Shown here piece after piece: positions 38,664 through 51,008 of a stretch of 64,000 nucleotides of DNA. A model generated the notes under the pieces. It ran no database searches and was not told the origin of the DNA. It worked only from the letters and a program-made list of their open reading frames with translations. The first letter of the stretch is position 1. The number at the start of each line of letters is the position of its first letter. Source of the DNA: Trichoplax adhaerens (Eukaryota; Placozoa; Uniplacotomia; Trichoplacea; Trichoplacidae); assembly GCF_000150275.1 (NCBI RefSeq), contig NW_002060945.1, positions 6,659,751-6,723,750 on the forward strand, written 5' to 3'. A program made the position numbers and the translations under genes.

Positions 38664-40017
38664 TTAATTGAATATCTTAATGTAGGTAGCTAGCAAAAAA
38701 CATGCTAAGTATGATGCTAAGTATGATAGAGTAGAGTCCATGGGGATTCCAACTGCAGCTCCATGAGATGCCGTCGTAGTACCTGTTAGAAGTGTGCATG
38801 TAGGCACAGTTATTCCAGCCGACCTATAAGCCTCTCCGGAAGGCGTGCACACTGTTGTGCTATTTGAATCAGGATACGCCGAGCAATTATAAATTATTCT
38901 ATAGCTATTTTGAAGGCTACTTGGTAAACTGTAAATGAAAGTGCAAAATAAGAGTTAAAATAGAATGCAATCAAAGGAATATAATCAAAATTAGATGCTT
39001 AACTAATGACCTAGTTTGCATATTAATACAAAAATTTGAGATCTGTGAATAATGGATGTACTGAGGGCTTACCAATTGATAGCATCTTGACATTGCTGTT
39101 TAGTTACAGCTGAAAGTACTGTAGTCCTATCGCTACTACAGGATGGAATAAGAACGCAAGCTATATTGGTCCATTTAGTTCCACAAGTGCTGGTAACTGC
39201 CGCGTTAGAGAAAGCTGTTTGCAGTGCAGAAATTGCCACTGCACGAGCAGCTAAGTTTTCCACTGAATAATAATATGGAAAAGTAATGTTTGCCGGTAGT
39301 GCTTCGCAATATTGAGAACTGAATGTTCCTGCTTTAAATTTAGAACATGTTCTTAAACTAAATGTTTTTCCTGATTCATTGCAGTATTGTAAAAATGATT
39401 GGGGACCAAGGTTAGGAAAGTTACTACCGCAAGAGTTTAGTGCCGAACAAGCGCTTTGAAAATTTCCATTAGTAGCTGTTGAAGAATCTGCGGAACACTT
39501 GGGAAAAGCTCCTCCACAGAGAATGGTCTTTAATGCATTAGTGTAATTGCTACTTAATGTGTGTTGCAAAAGAGAGAAGCTCAACTGAACCGCAGAAAAT
39601 GTAGCACCAACAGTGTCAACATAATATGTTGGCGAGTTATAATCCGTGCCACAAAATGATCTGACGGAACTGGGCAATCTTTTACATTCACCCAAATTAC
39701 CGTTTACCCGACGACAGGTCGACTACTTCGGATTTGTCTAATATGCTCAACTGCCTAAATAGAGCATAGTCGATAAATTATACGTGTATAGATATTGCAT
39801 ACAGAATATTACTTTAAAATCGACACTGTAATATCTCATTGATACAAAAATGAACAAACGCATATTAAATTCGATATAGAATACTACCTACTCGCGACTT
39901 GAAATATTTTAAATACTCTACCTCCATAGCTAACTGTTCTTTATCTTTTAATGCTTCCCCTATGTTTGCCTTTATAGCCAAAAGGATAGCAAGTGTAGTT
40001 AACAAGAATTTCAACAT
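38664..40017 (-). CDS. Family gene B: secreted double cysteine-rich protein, 3 exons (unusual exon 2 start)
   Basis: Exons are 40017-39892 (phase 0 donor GTAGGT), probably 39722-39073, and 38928-38664, giving about 346 aa. Exon 1 encodes a signal peptide starting MLKFLLTTLAILLA. Exon 2 has the two cysteine-rich modules. The first Cys of the C-x8-C-x6-C core is replaced by Tyr (SSNYTNALKTILC). The second module keeps LPANITFP and CSSDRT. Exon 3 joins through TG|T (Cys) and ends in a hydrophobic GPI-type tail (YLASYLACFLLATYIKIF). The acceptor that matches gene C (before 39774) leads into a TAA because of a 4-base deletion relative to C. An AG just before 39722 restores frame, so I use that one. 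The gene is closely related to C, including its 3' flank. Confidence 0.68.
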
Positions 40018-43000
40018 CTTGATTTCTGCAAATAGATACGAGTTCGTATTAAAATTGAGAATATGGAACGATAGTATAATAGCTTCAACAGTGAGACCCC
40101 TATAATCTTAAGAAGGATGACGGCGTAGACGTAAGTAGACTAGCGGAGTAGTGGTGTCAAGGATTACATTTAAACAAGTTATCTAACTTGTTTACAGCAT
40201 AACGATTGCGCACAACATCACTTAACACGTTCAAAAGTTAATATGAGAATAAATCTCTATGATTAATATTATATTCTACGAAGCTGAAATCAACATACTT
40301 AGATTTTGGTATTATTTAAGTTATATCTAATTTGCTGCTACGTATCATGTTGATAACAACAGCTTCACTACAACTTTATGGTCCTAAGTTACAATATGCG
40401 AAGAACCGTTGCTCGTTAATACCAGTCAGAACTGATTAATTTAATTACAATGATCGTTCCTATATATCATGGCCACTTTAGCATGGTGCAATTATTACTA
40501 TTCTAATCAAGTATTTCGATGAACGACTATGGCTTATTGCCTGCTTGGAATAAAACTAGCGAACAACAAGCTACATGAGATAATTCATTCACAAAATCAT
40601 CGCAGAGCTAAGCTTTATAATACCTTTCTATGGAGCCTATAATTTAATGAAGTTATGATTAGCATGAGCGGCCACAAGAATGAATCCAATCACTTTTAAA
40701 TATTCTAAATAAAGGGCAAGTATCCCAATATTGTTTGTATTGAAGTTAATTAATATTATTAAAATATAAGTATTTGTTTCTTTAAGCGATATCTTCCTGC
40801 ATTCTAACGATTACTGACATCGACGTGTGATTTTTGTTTTAACTTGGATCGAATACGGAATAAACCAATGTGAAATCTACTACCGCTATTCCTATTTGTT
40901 TCGCGATATAGATAATTTCGACGACGTCGAAAACTGAACAAGATGATTGGTGTTCAAATCTGAATTTAGAGAAACTAAATTTTACCAATAATAAAAAGTA
41001 AACAATTTAGACATGCAATTAACTGACTATGCATGACTATCGATGAAGTTAGGTAAATTTTAATTACATATTTCGATTTCTATAAAGTAGATCAGACTAC
41101 CAACAAAATCAGTCTGGATTACTTCGCCAGAACAATATGCATCTTGGTAGAGCTTACATGGATCTAGTTGGTTTAGAAGTTATGTACGCGTATGCGAGCA
41201 TTATAAAAGCTTTAAATGTCGTTGTCAGTAGTCAAATTACAATCAATTACTCAGTTAATAAGAATAAATCTACGTGTACACCATAGAAATATATTTACTT
41301 CTTTATATGAACGCACTATTTAGTGATTATTGATAACATTTACTTGCCATCCTGCTATAGAAGTAGACTATATTAATTTAGTTATTAATGTAGTTGAAAT
41401 AAAGAGAACTGCTAATACTATCGGTTGTCGTTACTAATTATACATCTCGGTGATTACGAATGAAGGATTTCAAATGGTACAATTGACAATTCTTGTAACA
41501 AGTAATCGTTTTATCGTTTCAAGGAGTGTAAGAAACTGAATCACATTATTGCAGACATTTTACGGTGAAGCTTCGCTTAAACGGAGTTAAAATTAGGACC
41601 GGCATAATATCCATATTAAAGTTTATCATCAGACTAGTCTTTACCAAAAAAAAAGTATGTCTAGTATTGCATTAATGATCTACGTACCAGATTTGATAGA
41701 GCAGTCTCTAGAATATTTTTAACGGGCAACAGCGTATATTTGGCAGTCCGAAATAACTTGTAACAAAATGCTAGTTGTATTGGAATACGATATTTAGCAA
41801 TGTCTTAATTATAATTAATTACCGTACCAACATAACTATAATCTTCGTGTTACTTACGTTAGTCAATTACCATTGATAGTTAATTGGTAAAATTAAACGG
41901 GCACGTCACTATTAACTTTATTTCTCGCTAAGTAAATAACTGCTAATAGATTAGATTATTTTAAACGAGAGTACCATATCGTAGTATTGTTCTGATTTTC
42001 TTGCCATACTATCTTCTCGTGGATGTATATTAAGATTAATTATTGATTAGTTTGTTGCAATTTGTGTTGAATATTAAAATCAATGTTTACTTTTAACGCT
42101 ATTAGATTCAGCAGTAAATTGCATAGCATATAATAGCAGAGTTTTGAAGTATATTTCAGCCGATTACTTTTGACGAATAACAAAAAGGTCGCTTGCAAGC
42201 TATTTAATTATACAGTAAATTCTATTGAGGAATTAATCACTCAAATACCTGTTACCATTCATTCCATATACAGTACTGTATAGCATGCAATCGATCGTTT
42301 AATTAATTGTGATGTTGTTGGCTATTCCTAATAATTACAAGAAATTTTGAATCATGTTTCACCCAGGTTCACTAGTATATCGATCGGAATACACAAGTAT
42401 TTTGTTGCTTACAAGCACGCACGCTGCCCCAGCAGTAGTATCCTGTACCGATATACATTGCAAGATGGATAAATAAATAGGAATAAACTCTATTTTTGTT
42501 ATTTGTATGTGCTATCCTTATGCTAGCCTATTACACAGATTGTTGAACATCTCGGAATAATTATTATCATATATAGGAGAAATCTGAAAAGTAAAGTATA
42601 ATTTATCAATATTAAAATTGGATATAAATAATTTACGGATTGTAATGTAATCGTATGTAATCGAAAAAGTCTTCCTTAATATAAAAAATTTATTGTGTAT
42701 CGAAATAGGTATAGTATCATCATAAGATCATTACTAGCTTAATGCTGCAGCTTATTAGGGATTCTATTAAATCGTAATGCACCAAATTGCAAAATATTCT
42801 AGATTTTATTCAATTTCTACAATTTTCTTAAGCCATCAAAAGATCTTAACTGATTAATCAGTCCTATAAGATTTTTAGATCATTTAAACGCAATTTCCAG
42901 ATCAATACTGTTCGCGCTTTGAGCTAGGTAGCTTATATAATTTTATATCAATTCTTGAATGGTGACAATTATTGGTACTGTACGTATAATATCCTAGTGC

Positions 43001-43181
43001 CAATAAACTACTTTACAAAATTTTTATTACTTTTCCTAACATTGTATTCTCTAGCTTTCTAGATTAGGTTAGAACACGTATATTGACATAAGAAATTACA
43101 TATATCTCCTTGCTAAAATACTCTAAATTATGTCATCTGTATAATACTGGTGCACGTAATTAGCCAGGCCTAATTCTTTCT
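40018..43181. other. Intergenic between family genes B and C
   Basis: No gene seen. 42480-43170 duplicates the 3' flank of gene B (38041-38640), recognisable by shared CTATCCTT.TGCTA..CTATTACACAGAT and ATCATCATAAGAT segments. An isolated TACAGTACTGTA palindrome is near 42271. Confidence 0.5.
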
Positions 43182-44531
43182 TTAATTAAATATCTTAATG
43201 CAGGTGGCTAACAGAAAGGATGCTAAGTATAGCAAAGCAGAACCCATGGTCATTCCAGCTGCAGACCCTGTTTGGCCTTGAGTTGCCACGGTAGCAGCCA
43301 CACCTGTTGGAAGTGTGCATGTAGACGCAGTTACTCCAGCCAACTTATAGGCCTCACCGGGAGGCATACATACAGTTGCGCCGCTTGAATCAGGATAATT
43401 CGCACAATTATAGACTGAGCTCAGGCTATTTTGAAGGACACTTGGCAAGCTATGAATGAAGATAAAAAGTAAGAGTTAAAAATAGACTGCAATCATAGGA
43501 ATGTAGTTCAAAATTGATGTTATACACCTATTATATATATTAATAGAAAAATTCGAAATCTACGAATATTGGATGCACTCTGGGCTTACCAATTGATAGC
43601 AGCTTGACACTGTTGCCTAGTCACAGCAGTAAGTTGCTTAGATTTGTCGCTACTACAGAATGGAGTCAAAACGCAAACCATATTAGTCCATTTAGCTCTA
43701 CAACTATTGCTAACTCCCCCGGTAGAGAAAGTTGTTTGTAGCGCACTAATTGCTGCGCCTAGAGTAGCCATATTTTGCAGTAAATAATTTGGAAAAGTAA
43801 TGTTTGCCGGTAATGCTCCACAATATTGAGAGTTCAACGTTGATCCACTAAATTTAGAACACGTTATCAAACTAAATGTTCTTCCCGATTGCTTACAGTA
43901 TTGTGAAAATGATTGGCTACCAATGTTAGGGATGTTAATGACACCGCAAGAGCTTAGTGACGTACATGCGCTTTGAAAATTTCCAAAGGTAGCTGTTGAA
44001 GAATCAGAGGAACACCGGGGAAGAGCTCCTTGGCAGAGAATGGTCTTTAGTGCATTAGTACAAGTGCTACCTAATGTTTGTTGCAATAGAGAAAAGCTGG
44101 CCTGGAGTGTAGAAAATATAGGACCAATACTATTAACATAAGTGGCTGGTGAGTTATAATCAGTGCCACAAAATGATCTGGCGGAACTGGGCAATCTTTT
44201 ACATCCAGCAGAATTGCCGCTTATCCAAGCGACGATAGGTTGAGTACTTCGGATTTGTCTAATATGCTCAACTACCTAAATAGAGCATAATCGATGAATT
44301 ACATTTATTAGTTAAAAATATAACTCTAAAATCGATACTGCACTATGTCATTGATGCAGAAATGAACAAACTTATATCAAATTAGATATAGAATAAGAGT
44401 ATCTACTCGCGCTTAAAATATTCGAAATACTTCACATCCATAGCCAACTGTTTTTCGTCTTTCAATGCTTCTCCTCTATTTGTAGTTGTAGCCAAAAGGA
44501 TAGCAAGTGTGAATAAGATCGATTTCAACAT
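43182..44531 (-). CDS. Family gene C: secreted double cysteine-rich protein, 3 exons
   Basis: Exons are 44531-44407, 44258-43590 (alternative start 44275) and 43449-43182, giving about 353 aa. Exon 1 encodes the signal peptide MLKSILFTLAILLA. Exon 2 contains module 1 with C-x8-C-x6-C (CTNALKTILCQGALPRC) and module 2 with C-x8-C-x5-C (CRAKWTNMVCVLTPFC). Both are preceded by an LP-containing lead (KRLPSS, GALPANITFP). Exon 3 begins at the conserved split Cys (TG|C), continues NCANYPDSSG, and ends in a hydrophobic tail (GSALLYLASFLLATCIKIFN) like a GPI signal. Relative to gene B, exon 1 lacks one T near its end, making the donor phase 2. The acceptor ATTAG|A at 44258 restores frame. Expected at the cell surface; function unknown. 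Confidence 0.75.
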
Positions 44532-45499
44532 CTTGATTTCTGCAAAAAGATACGAATTCGTATTAAAATTGAGGATATGAAGGATTTGACACAGAAAATT
44601 AAAACATTCTGCAAAAGATTTGACCTATATTAAACTGCCCTTTATCAACTTTCAATATTTTTAATTTAAAGTAATCATACCAGTGGAAAAATTTGTCTAG
44701 CTAATAGAAATACAATCTTATATCATTTTCTATTAATCACTATTTGAAAATCTTTAACATACTCCTACTGTCACAAATGGATAGATGTTTTTCAAAATCG
44801 GTCGTAAATTGAAATCGACCAATATAGCTAGGAATGATTCCTTCTTAATTAATAAGCAAATTATGATGGCTTTACTCACTAATTTTATAAATCTTTCAAG
44901 CCGGTCACGGATTAAAGTCTACTATGACACTACTGCGTCTGATTATGCGTTAAAGAGTAAAATTATTATGCCTATGCAAAGTATTTTTACATCATTGCAG
45001 TACAAATTTTAAGGACTTTATTACTCTTGATATTACATTTTACCATTGCAATGGCAATTTCGACAAGAATAGGGATCCATTATGATTGAATCAAGATCAT
45101 TGATAATGTAGTTTGTAGTAAAATTGTGGTATTAAATGAGTCTATATCAAGTAATACGTGAGATCGCATTGGACGAAAGCGGCAATATTTCACAAAAAGG
45201 AATTGGCGATGTAGGGCACCTGAAAGTTTCAACTACTAGAAAGTAAATATTAATAATTTATTGCAGCTGGTAATACTTAGTGTAAGGTGGCGTGCTACAT
45301 TTTTTAGACGTTCTTTGCAGCTCTTAACGATACTATTATTGCATTCCTGTGGAGCATTCTAGATAATATTTAACTTATTATCGTAGAAAAGATGAGAAAT
45401 TCCTAATCATTGACATGTTAATCGCAGTATTAACGGTTTACTATACTCAGAAATATTGTCTACTGATGATGCTATGTGCATTATATATATATATATGTT

Positions 45500-45660
45500 A
45501 CGGCCATTCCTAAGAATGATTTTGTCCTTAAAATTGGTCACGGCCAATGCTAAGACTGCGGCCATTCTTAGAAATAACAATCAAATGACCGGTCATTCCT
45601 AGGAATAATGGACCATTCCTAAGATTGGCCGGAAATTCTTATAAGAATTATAAATAAATT
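45500..45660. repeat. Cluster of GGCCATTCCTAAGAAT-like motifs in both orientations
   Basis: About five imperfect copies: CGGCCATTCCTAAGAAT, CGGCCAATGCTAAGACT, CGGCCATTCTTAGAAAT, CCGGTCATTCCTAGGAAT and GGACCATTCCTAAGATTGGCC. The last runs into the reverse complement of the first's start. Several units are themselves near-palindromes around CCTAGG / CTTAG. Confidence 0.8.
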
Positions 45661-47283
45661 CAATCTAGTGAGATAGAAGACATTGGTAAAAGGCTATAAA
45701 GCCAATTTAAATTAAAACAGATGAGATCTAGCTCCTATTCACGTAAAAAATTTTACTTATAAAAGATATTGATTAACAGAACCATGTGCGAGCTGATTAG
45801 TTATCTAGAAAAAACTTATCTCAAGCGGTATTTATGTCAAGCTATGATAACTTTAAAGTTAAAGATGTCGAAAATCTTCGTGCGGAATAAAAAGAACGAA
45901 ATTGAATTGGCTTACCTTTGAACTTGGTACGACTAAGTCTTCTTTAAATAGATTATAGCGTAGTTATTGAAACCTTATATAGAGCGCAGTTATTTGGAAC
46001 TGATTAGTTTAACACTATTCATCAGAATACATAACCAGTACTTTATTGCCGAGTACATTCCTTTGATGACCTAATGGTATGACAACAATTCATGAGCTAT
46101 AACGTAATTCTCATCATTTCGATAATATCTGTTTGTTTTCTGCTAATTTTCTGATAGGTCATTAATCCTATTGGTTGTCATCTATCTCATTATGCACTCG
46201 AACTTAGCAACTCCAATATAAGCAATAAAGGACGAGATTATTCTTCCAATTCTGTTAACCACACCTAGTGTTAACCACACCCTATGTTAGGACTTCCTCT
46301 ATTTATTCTAAGATGCAGAACAAATTCTTTAACGATAAAATTAGCAATTCATTATTTATGAATTTTACTTAGAATGCATAGATACGACACTTATCTGTAC
46401 TACTTGTGTTTATGCTAAAACTAGTACTATTCAATCTTCCGCATAAAACAAAACTTTTATAATTAAGTTGATACTTTATTTACTTTATTCTGCCACTAAT
46501 AACTACTAAGTATTGATTAAATAACACAGAAACGACAGATATAATTTCATGGATTAGCTATTACAGCATCAGACATTATAGCGAGGTAATGACAACAAAT
46601 TACAGCTATAATTATCATTGAGAGCAGTCCTTAACAGTTTTTATAATTAATCATTCCACATCTAATTGCATGTCCTTGATCCTAACTCGTATATTCTTAC
46701 ACGAATCAAGATATCAATATGATCTGCCTATGTATGAATTCATGGAAAAATCTCAAGTTGATGAAGTAGCAACACCATATTTATTAGTTAGTATGTAGAC
46801 CACAGAATCTTTTGTCTATCTCGAAAGGCTAAGCAATGATTTTGGATCTAGTTTCTTCAACAAAATTCAATTTTCAAAAACGTGATAAAATACTTAATAA
46901 TGATGCCGCATTTTTGTACGGTAATTGTTGTCTGTACCTATACCGCATTGAAAAATGGATAATAATTGATAGTCTCAATAATTGCCTCCATTACCCGAAA
47001 TAAAATGCGACAATTTGAACATGAACTGACATAGAGCCAAGGTTAGCGATATTATCAATGAGAATGGAATGCTGTGTTAAGATAGTCTGTCTTGTGACCT
47101 ATTAAGATAATATAACAATACTTTTCTATATATTCGTGTTTGTATATATGCATACTTATCATCGTGTAATTCAGACTTATTGATAGGAACATTAGTAAAT
47201 TGAAAATTAAAGAAAACTTGAAAAAATTTCGATAGCTAAGTAACAGCGCATAATTACCTAATTTTAAATTTAAATTAAGACAT

Positions 47284-47427
47284 ATGGAATCTCAATTGGA
47301 TCTTTTACCAAAGCGTTTTAGCAAAGGAAACAATTTTTTGTGGAAAATGGCAAAGTATCAGCAAGATCAAGATTATAGGAAACATGACAAAATTACCACA
47401 TTCAGTGAAACGACCATCTTAAGGTAA
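47284..47427 (+). CDS. Possible small ORF, 47 codons
   Basis: ATG at 47284 opens a 47-codon frame with protein-like, charged composition (MESQLDLLPKRF...). It ends at a stop overlapping a GTAATT donor-like site, so it could also be a first exon. There is no recognisable family and no TATA box in the right place. It is weak. Confidence 0.18.
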   Translation: MESQLDLLPKRFSKGNNFLWKMAKYQQDQDYRKHDKITTFSETTILR

Positions 47428-49628
47428 TTTAAATGGCATTGAAGCGTACTGCAAAGATAGCAAAGTTTAGATATTTCCGAACTAAAATAGGGTTTGAGCC
47501 AAAACACTTATCTCCTAGAACTTACAATCTTTTTGAGTTCTTGCATTAGTCAATTGACGTACTCTAGTCCTTAGCTCTCCTGAATCATTTTGCAATGGCT
47601 TATATCTTGATATCTTTGCATTTAATTTAGATATATCACTTGATTTGAGCCTATTTTATTTAATTTTGGAAATGTGCTAATTAAATTTATCATCTAGAAT
47701 TGTAAACTAAGGCTTGAAATTAATTCAAGATCATCCAACAAAGTAAATAATATCTTAGCCATGCCTTTTAGCATAAAGAACATGAGGTACAGTACTAATA
47801 TATTGAAATGCATTTAACGTTTTACTTATTCACTTAGTATTTCCTGTTACTACTATCGTTCATTTTCCTTTAATTGATGACAGTATCCCAGAGTTTGTAT
47901 TAACAATTATTTTGAGATCTATAACTCAAAACAAGGATAAAGTAGGCGATCATATGCAATTCCTTAAACTTTAACATGGTTTTACCACCTAGTTAACATG
48001 CTAATCGCTATATCTTGTGTACAACAAATTATATTATGATAAAAATTCATAAATAAGTATCGCTTTAAACTTGCTCTCCATAAATCATGCATATAATTGT
48101 CGAGGTAAACTATTAGATAGATAAATAGGAGTAATCCAATTATCAGATCTCAATTAGATCGATAGCTGTTAAAATATTTTCAGTAATTTCACGTCTTGAA
48201 CTACTACTGACAATTCACGAGCTCGATTAAACTTACTGCGGCACCTAGGTAGGCATTTTAGAAGAACTTAAAAATAATAAAATTATACATAAGTTTAAAG
48301 AGGGATGAATAACTACCTAATATACTACTAATTAAATATCGAACACAAAACTATGAACTTAATAATAAGTATAAACATTTAATCTATTTATCAATATTAA
48401 CTCATCTTTGAAAGTTATAGAATCAGTTCAAAATTTGCTCGGCTTATTAATTTAATAACGATTGATAACATTTGCTAACCTCTTACAAGACGAAGCGTCT
48501 ATGACAGACTGATACAGATTACGAAATATGATTACTGTATATCGTAACCTTCAATGGGAGAATTGAGTTGAATTTTAAACACAGTTTACGCTTTAATTTA
48601 AGGATAGAATTGATTTATGAAATCAAATTTGAAACTGCCATAATTACCGCTTGACAGATTATGCAATATAACTTCAATGTAATGTATATGGCCTACAGTA
48701 CATATCGAATCCCTAAATAGAAGAATCAAATTCAACTTCAAGTACGATAGTCTGTCATTTAATTTTAAGGATACCATTTGATTTGCTTAACCAACTAGGA
48801 ACTATTATATCCAGCTAAGTATCTCAATCTAACAACGAATACCAATAATGTTATCATAGAATTATTTTTTTAGTAAACTTCTCTACTTAGCAATTCATAA
48901 CCTGGAAAATTTTGATCACTATGCAGCATATCTTGCAATGAACAGGTGGTATGATATATGATTATACGGATTAGATATTAAATTTAATTTAATTGACAAT
49001 TCTATCGAAAAATATATGTAAGGTATAGAAATTGCAGCTTGTAGCACACTAAGTACGGTAATTTGAGGTTGGCATAAGGGTTTCTATATCCAAAAATATG
49101 ATTTTAAAGATGGTCCGACTTTAAAGCTATGGCGATCTTGTCTCAATCATTTGCTCTTAGCGCAAATATGAGAGACAACCAATCATATAACAGACATTCT
49201 CTAACTTCTACGCTGAAAGATCATCATAAGCTGTGTTCAATGACACCTTCCATTTATGCAATTGCCTAGCTATAATTAATTAAACTATCTTCTATAGATG
49301 ATTGAAATGCAGCCCCAAATATAGCTAGGATTATGATTGTAAGACTGCACGAGAGTAGTAATACTCGTTTGTTAGATTATATGATTTTGAAGATATCTAT
49401 TTGTAGCAGAGGTTTATATACGTATTGGCTTGATACTATTGAGATGTTTATATTAAGACTTCATGATAGTAATAGATAGCGATAATTATGTTAGTACTGT
49501 GAAAGTTGCATTGCGGCGCTTTAATTAGACGCGTAAATAATGAATAGCTCGCGTGATGATAAAGTGTTATCTTACGACTTAATTGGCAAGATATGATTAC
49601 AATGTGTAAAATTCATTCTGTAACAAAG

Positions 49629-49640
49629 GGTATATAAACC
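49629..49640 (+). promoter_or_regulatory. TATA-box-like element
   Basis: GGTATATAAACC followed by a GC-richer stretch, resembling a TATA core promoter. No gene is recognised downstream on the plus strand. Confidence 0.25.
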
Positions 49641-51008
49641 GCGAGCTTTCGCTGTAAAAGATAATCCAGAGATAGTCCTATTGAAGCTAGATAGTCCTTG
49701 GTAGTTATGAGACGAATCTGATCCTATGTAATGAAGTGAAGTTTACAAGAAACAGTGGTTTGTGTTGTATTTTTGAGAAGACACTTTATCACAATGATAT
49801 AGATTGATGTAGTAGTAAAGATTATGTCTTTGCTCTGCAAGTAAGAATTGTTACATCTACGACGTATTCATGGTCCCTGAATACGATAAATAAGTTGTAC
49901 AGTAATTTCAGCAAATCATAGTAGTAACATGAAGTTTGTTAGCGCGAAGGAATTACAAAACCCATCCATTACTAAACATTACTAGTAGAGAATCTCTTTT
50001 TTATCTTTTCTCGACATTATAAACTATACTACTAATCATAATAAACGATCATAACCAAGATATGTATATATATAAAAAAATATGACGACTACTTAGACTA
50101 ACTATAAGTATTAAAAAGAGTTCATGATAAAGAACACTATTTTAGTAATAGTGTAAGTCATTCATTTCCATTTTCTCAAAACTATAGAGTTTAATTAGTA
50201 ATATTGATGCAAAACTGCAGCAAATGAACATCCAGTAAATCACGCTGTAATAGTGATTAGAAAATTTAACGTTAAAAGCGTTTAAATTTAAAGTTTAAAT
50301 TGCTTTAAAAATTAATCAGTCCTTCTTTGCAAAATGTTCATACCAACTCCTATGTATACTGCTATTGTGCGTTTCTTTTACCATTACCTAATGACATTCT
50401 TACTCTGATTAAACTGCCTCAAGTTAATGGTTTATAGTACGGAGATAAAAATATATCTGGTAGATCTCAAAAGTGGTTTTTAGACCATAATAGTTTAAGA
50501 AGTAATTGAAACATTCTTTAGCCAAAATTTTTAATTTCCATTGATTTTCAATGGTAATAGATAATCGATAGGCAAAATTGAGCTAATCATCGCTTAATAA
50601 TGTGCAGTAATTATTATCACAAAATAAATATAGCAATGCAAACAGTTCAGCTAGATCAATTTATTACATATGTAATTACATCAGCTGAATGATATTAATT
50701 GATTCTAGGTATAAACTATTCATTTAATAAAGCTATCCGAATTTTACGAAATCTTAAAATATTATTAAAACTGGAAAGCTAGAAATTAAACACATGTATA
50801 CAAATACAGGAATACCGAAGCCTACTTCAATTCTCGTTAAACAAATACTAGTAAATTAAATATTCATTCCTTTCATCAGATGTATGGTGAGGACATCTAA
50901 CTGTGGAATAATACATTAATCATCGAATTTATATCCTTATATCTAAGACTTGCTATCAATACTTTTAATTTAAGATTAAGCAAGAAAGATTTACTAATCG
51001 TTTTTTGA

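Larger units (their letters stand above)
44532..51008. other. 6.5 kb intergenic region between family genes C and D
   Basis: No gene I can support. It holds a cluster of GGCCATTCCTAAGAAT-like motifs (45502-45660), a (TA)n run near 45485, a possible 47-codon ORF at 47284, and a TATA-like GGTATATAAACC near 49629 with no recognised gene downstream. No further family remnant was noticed. Confidence 0.4.
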
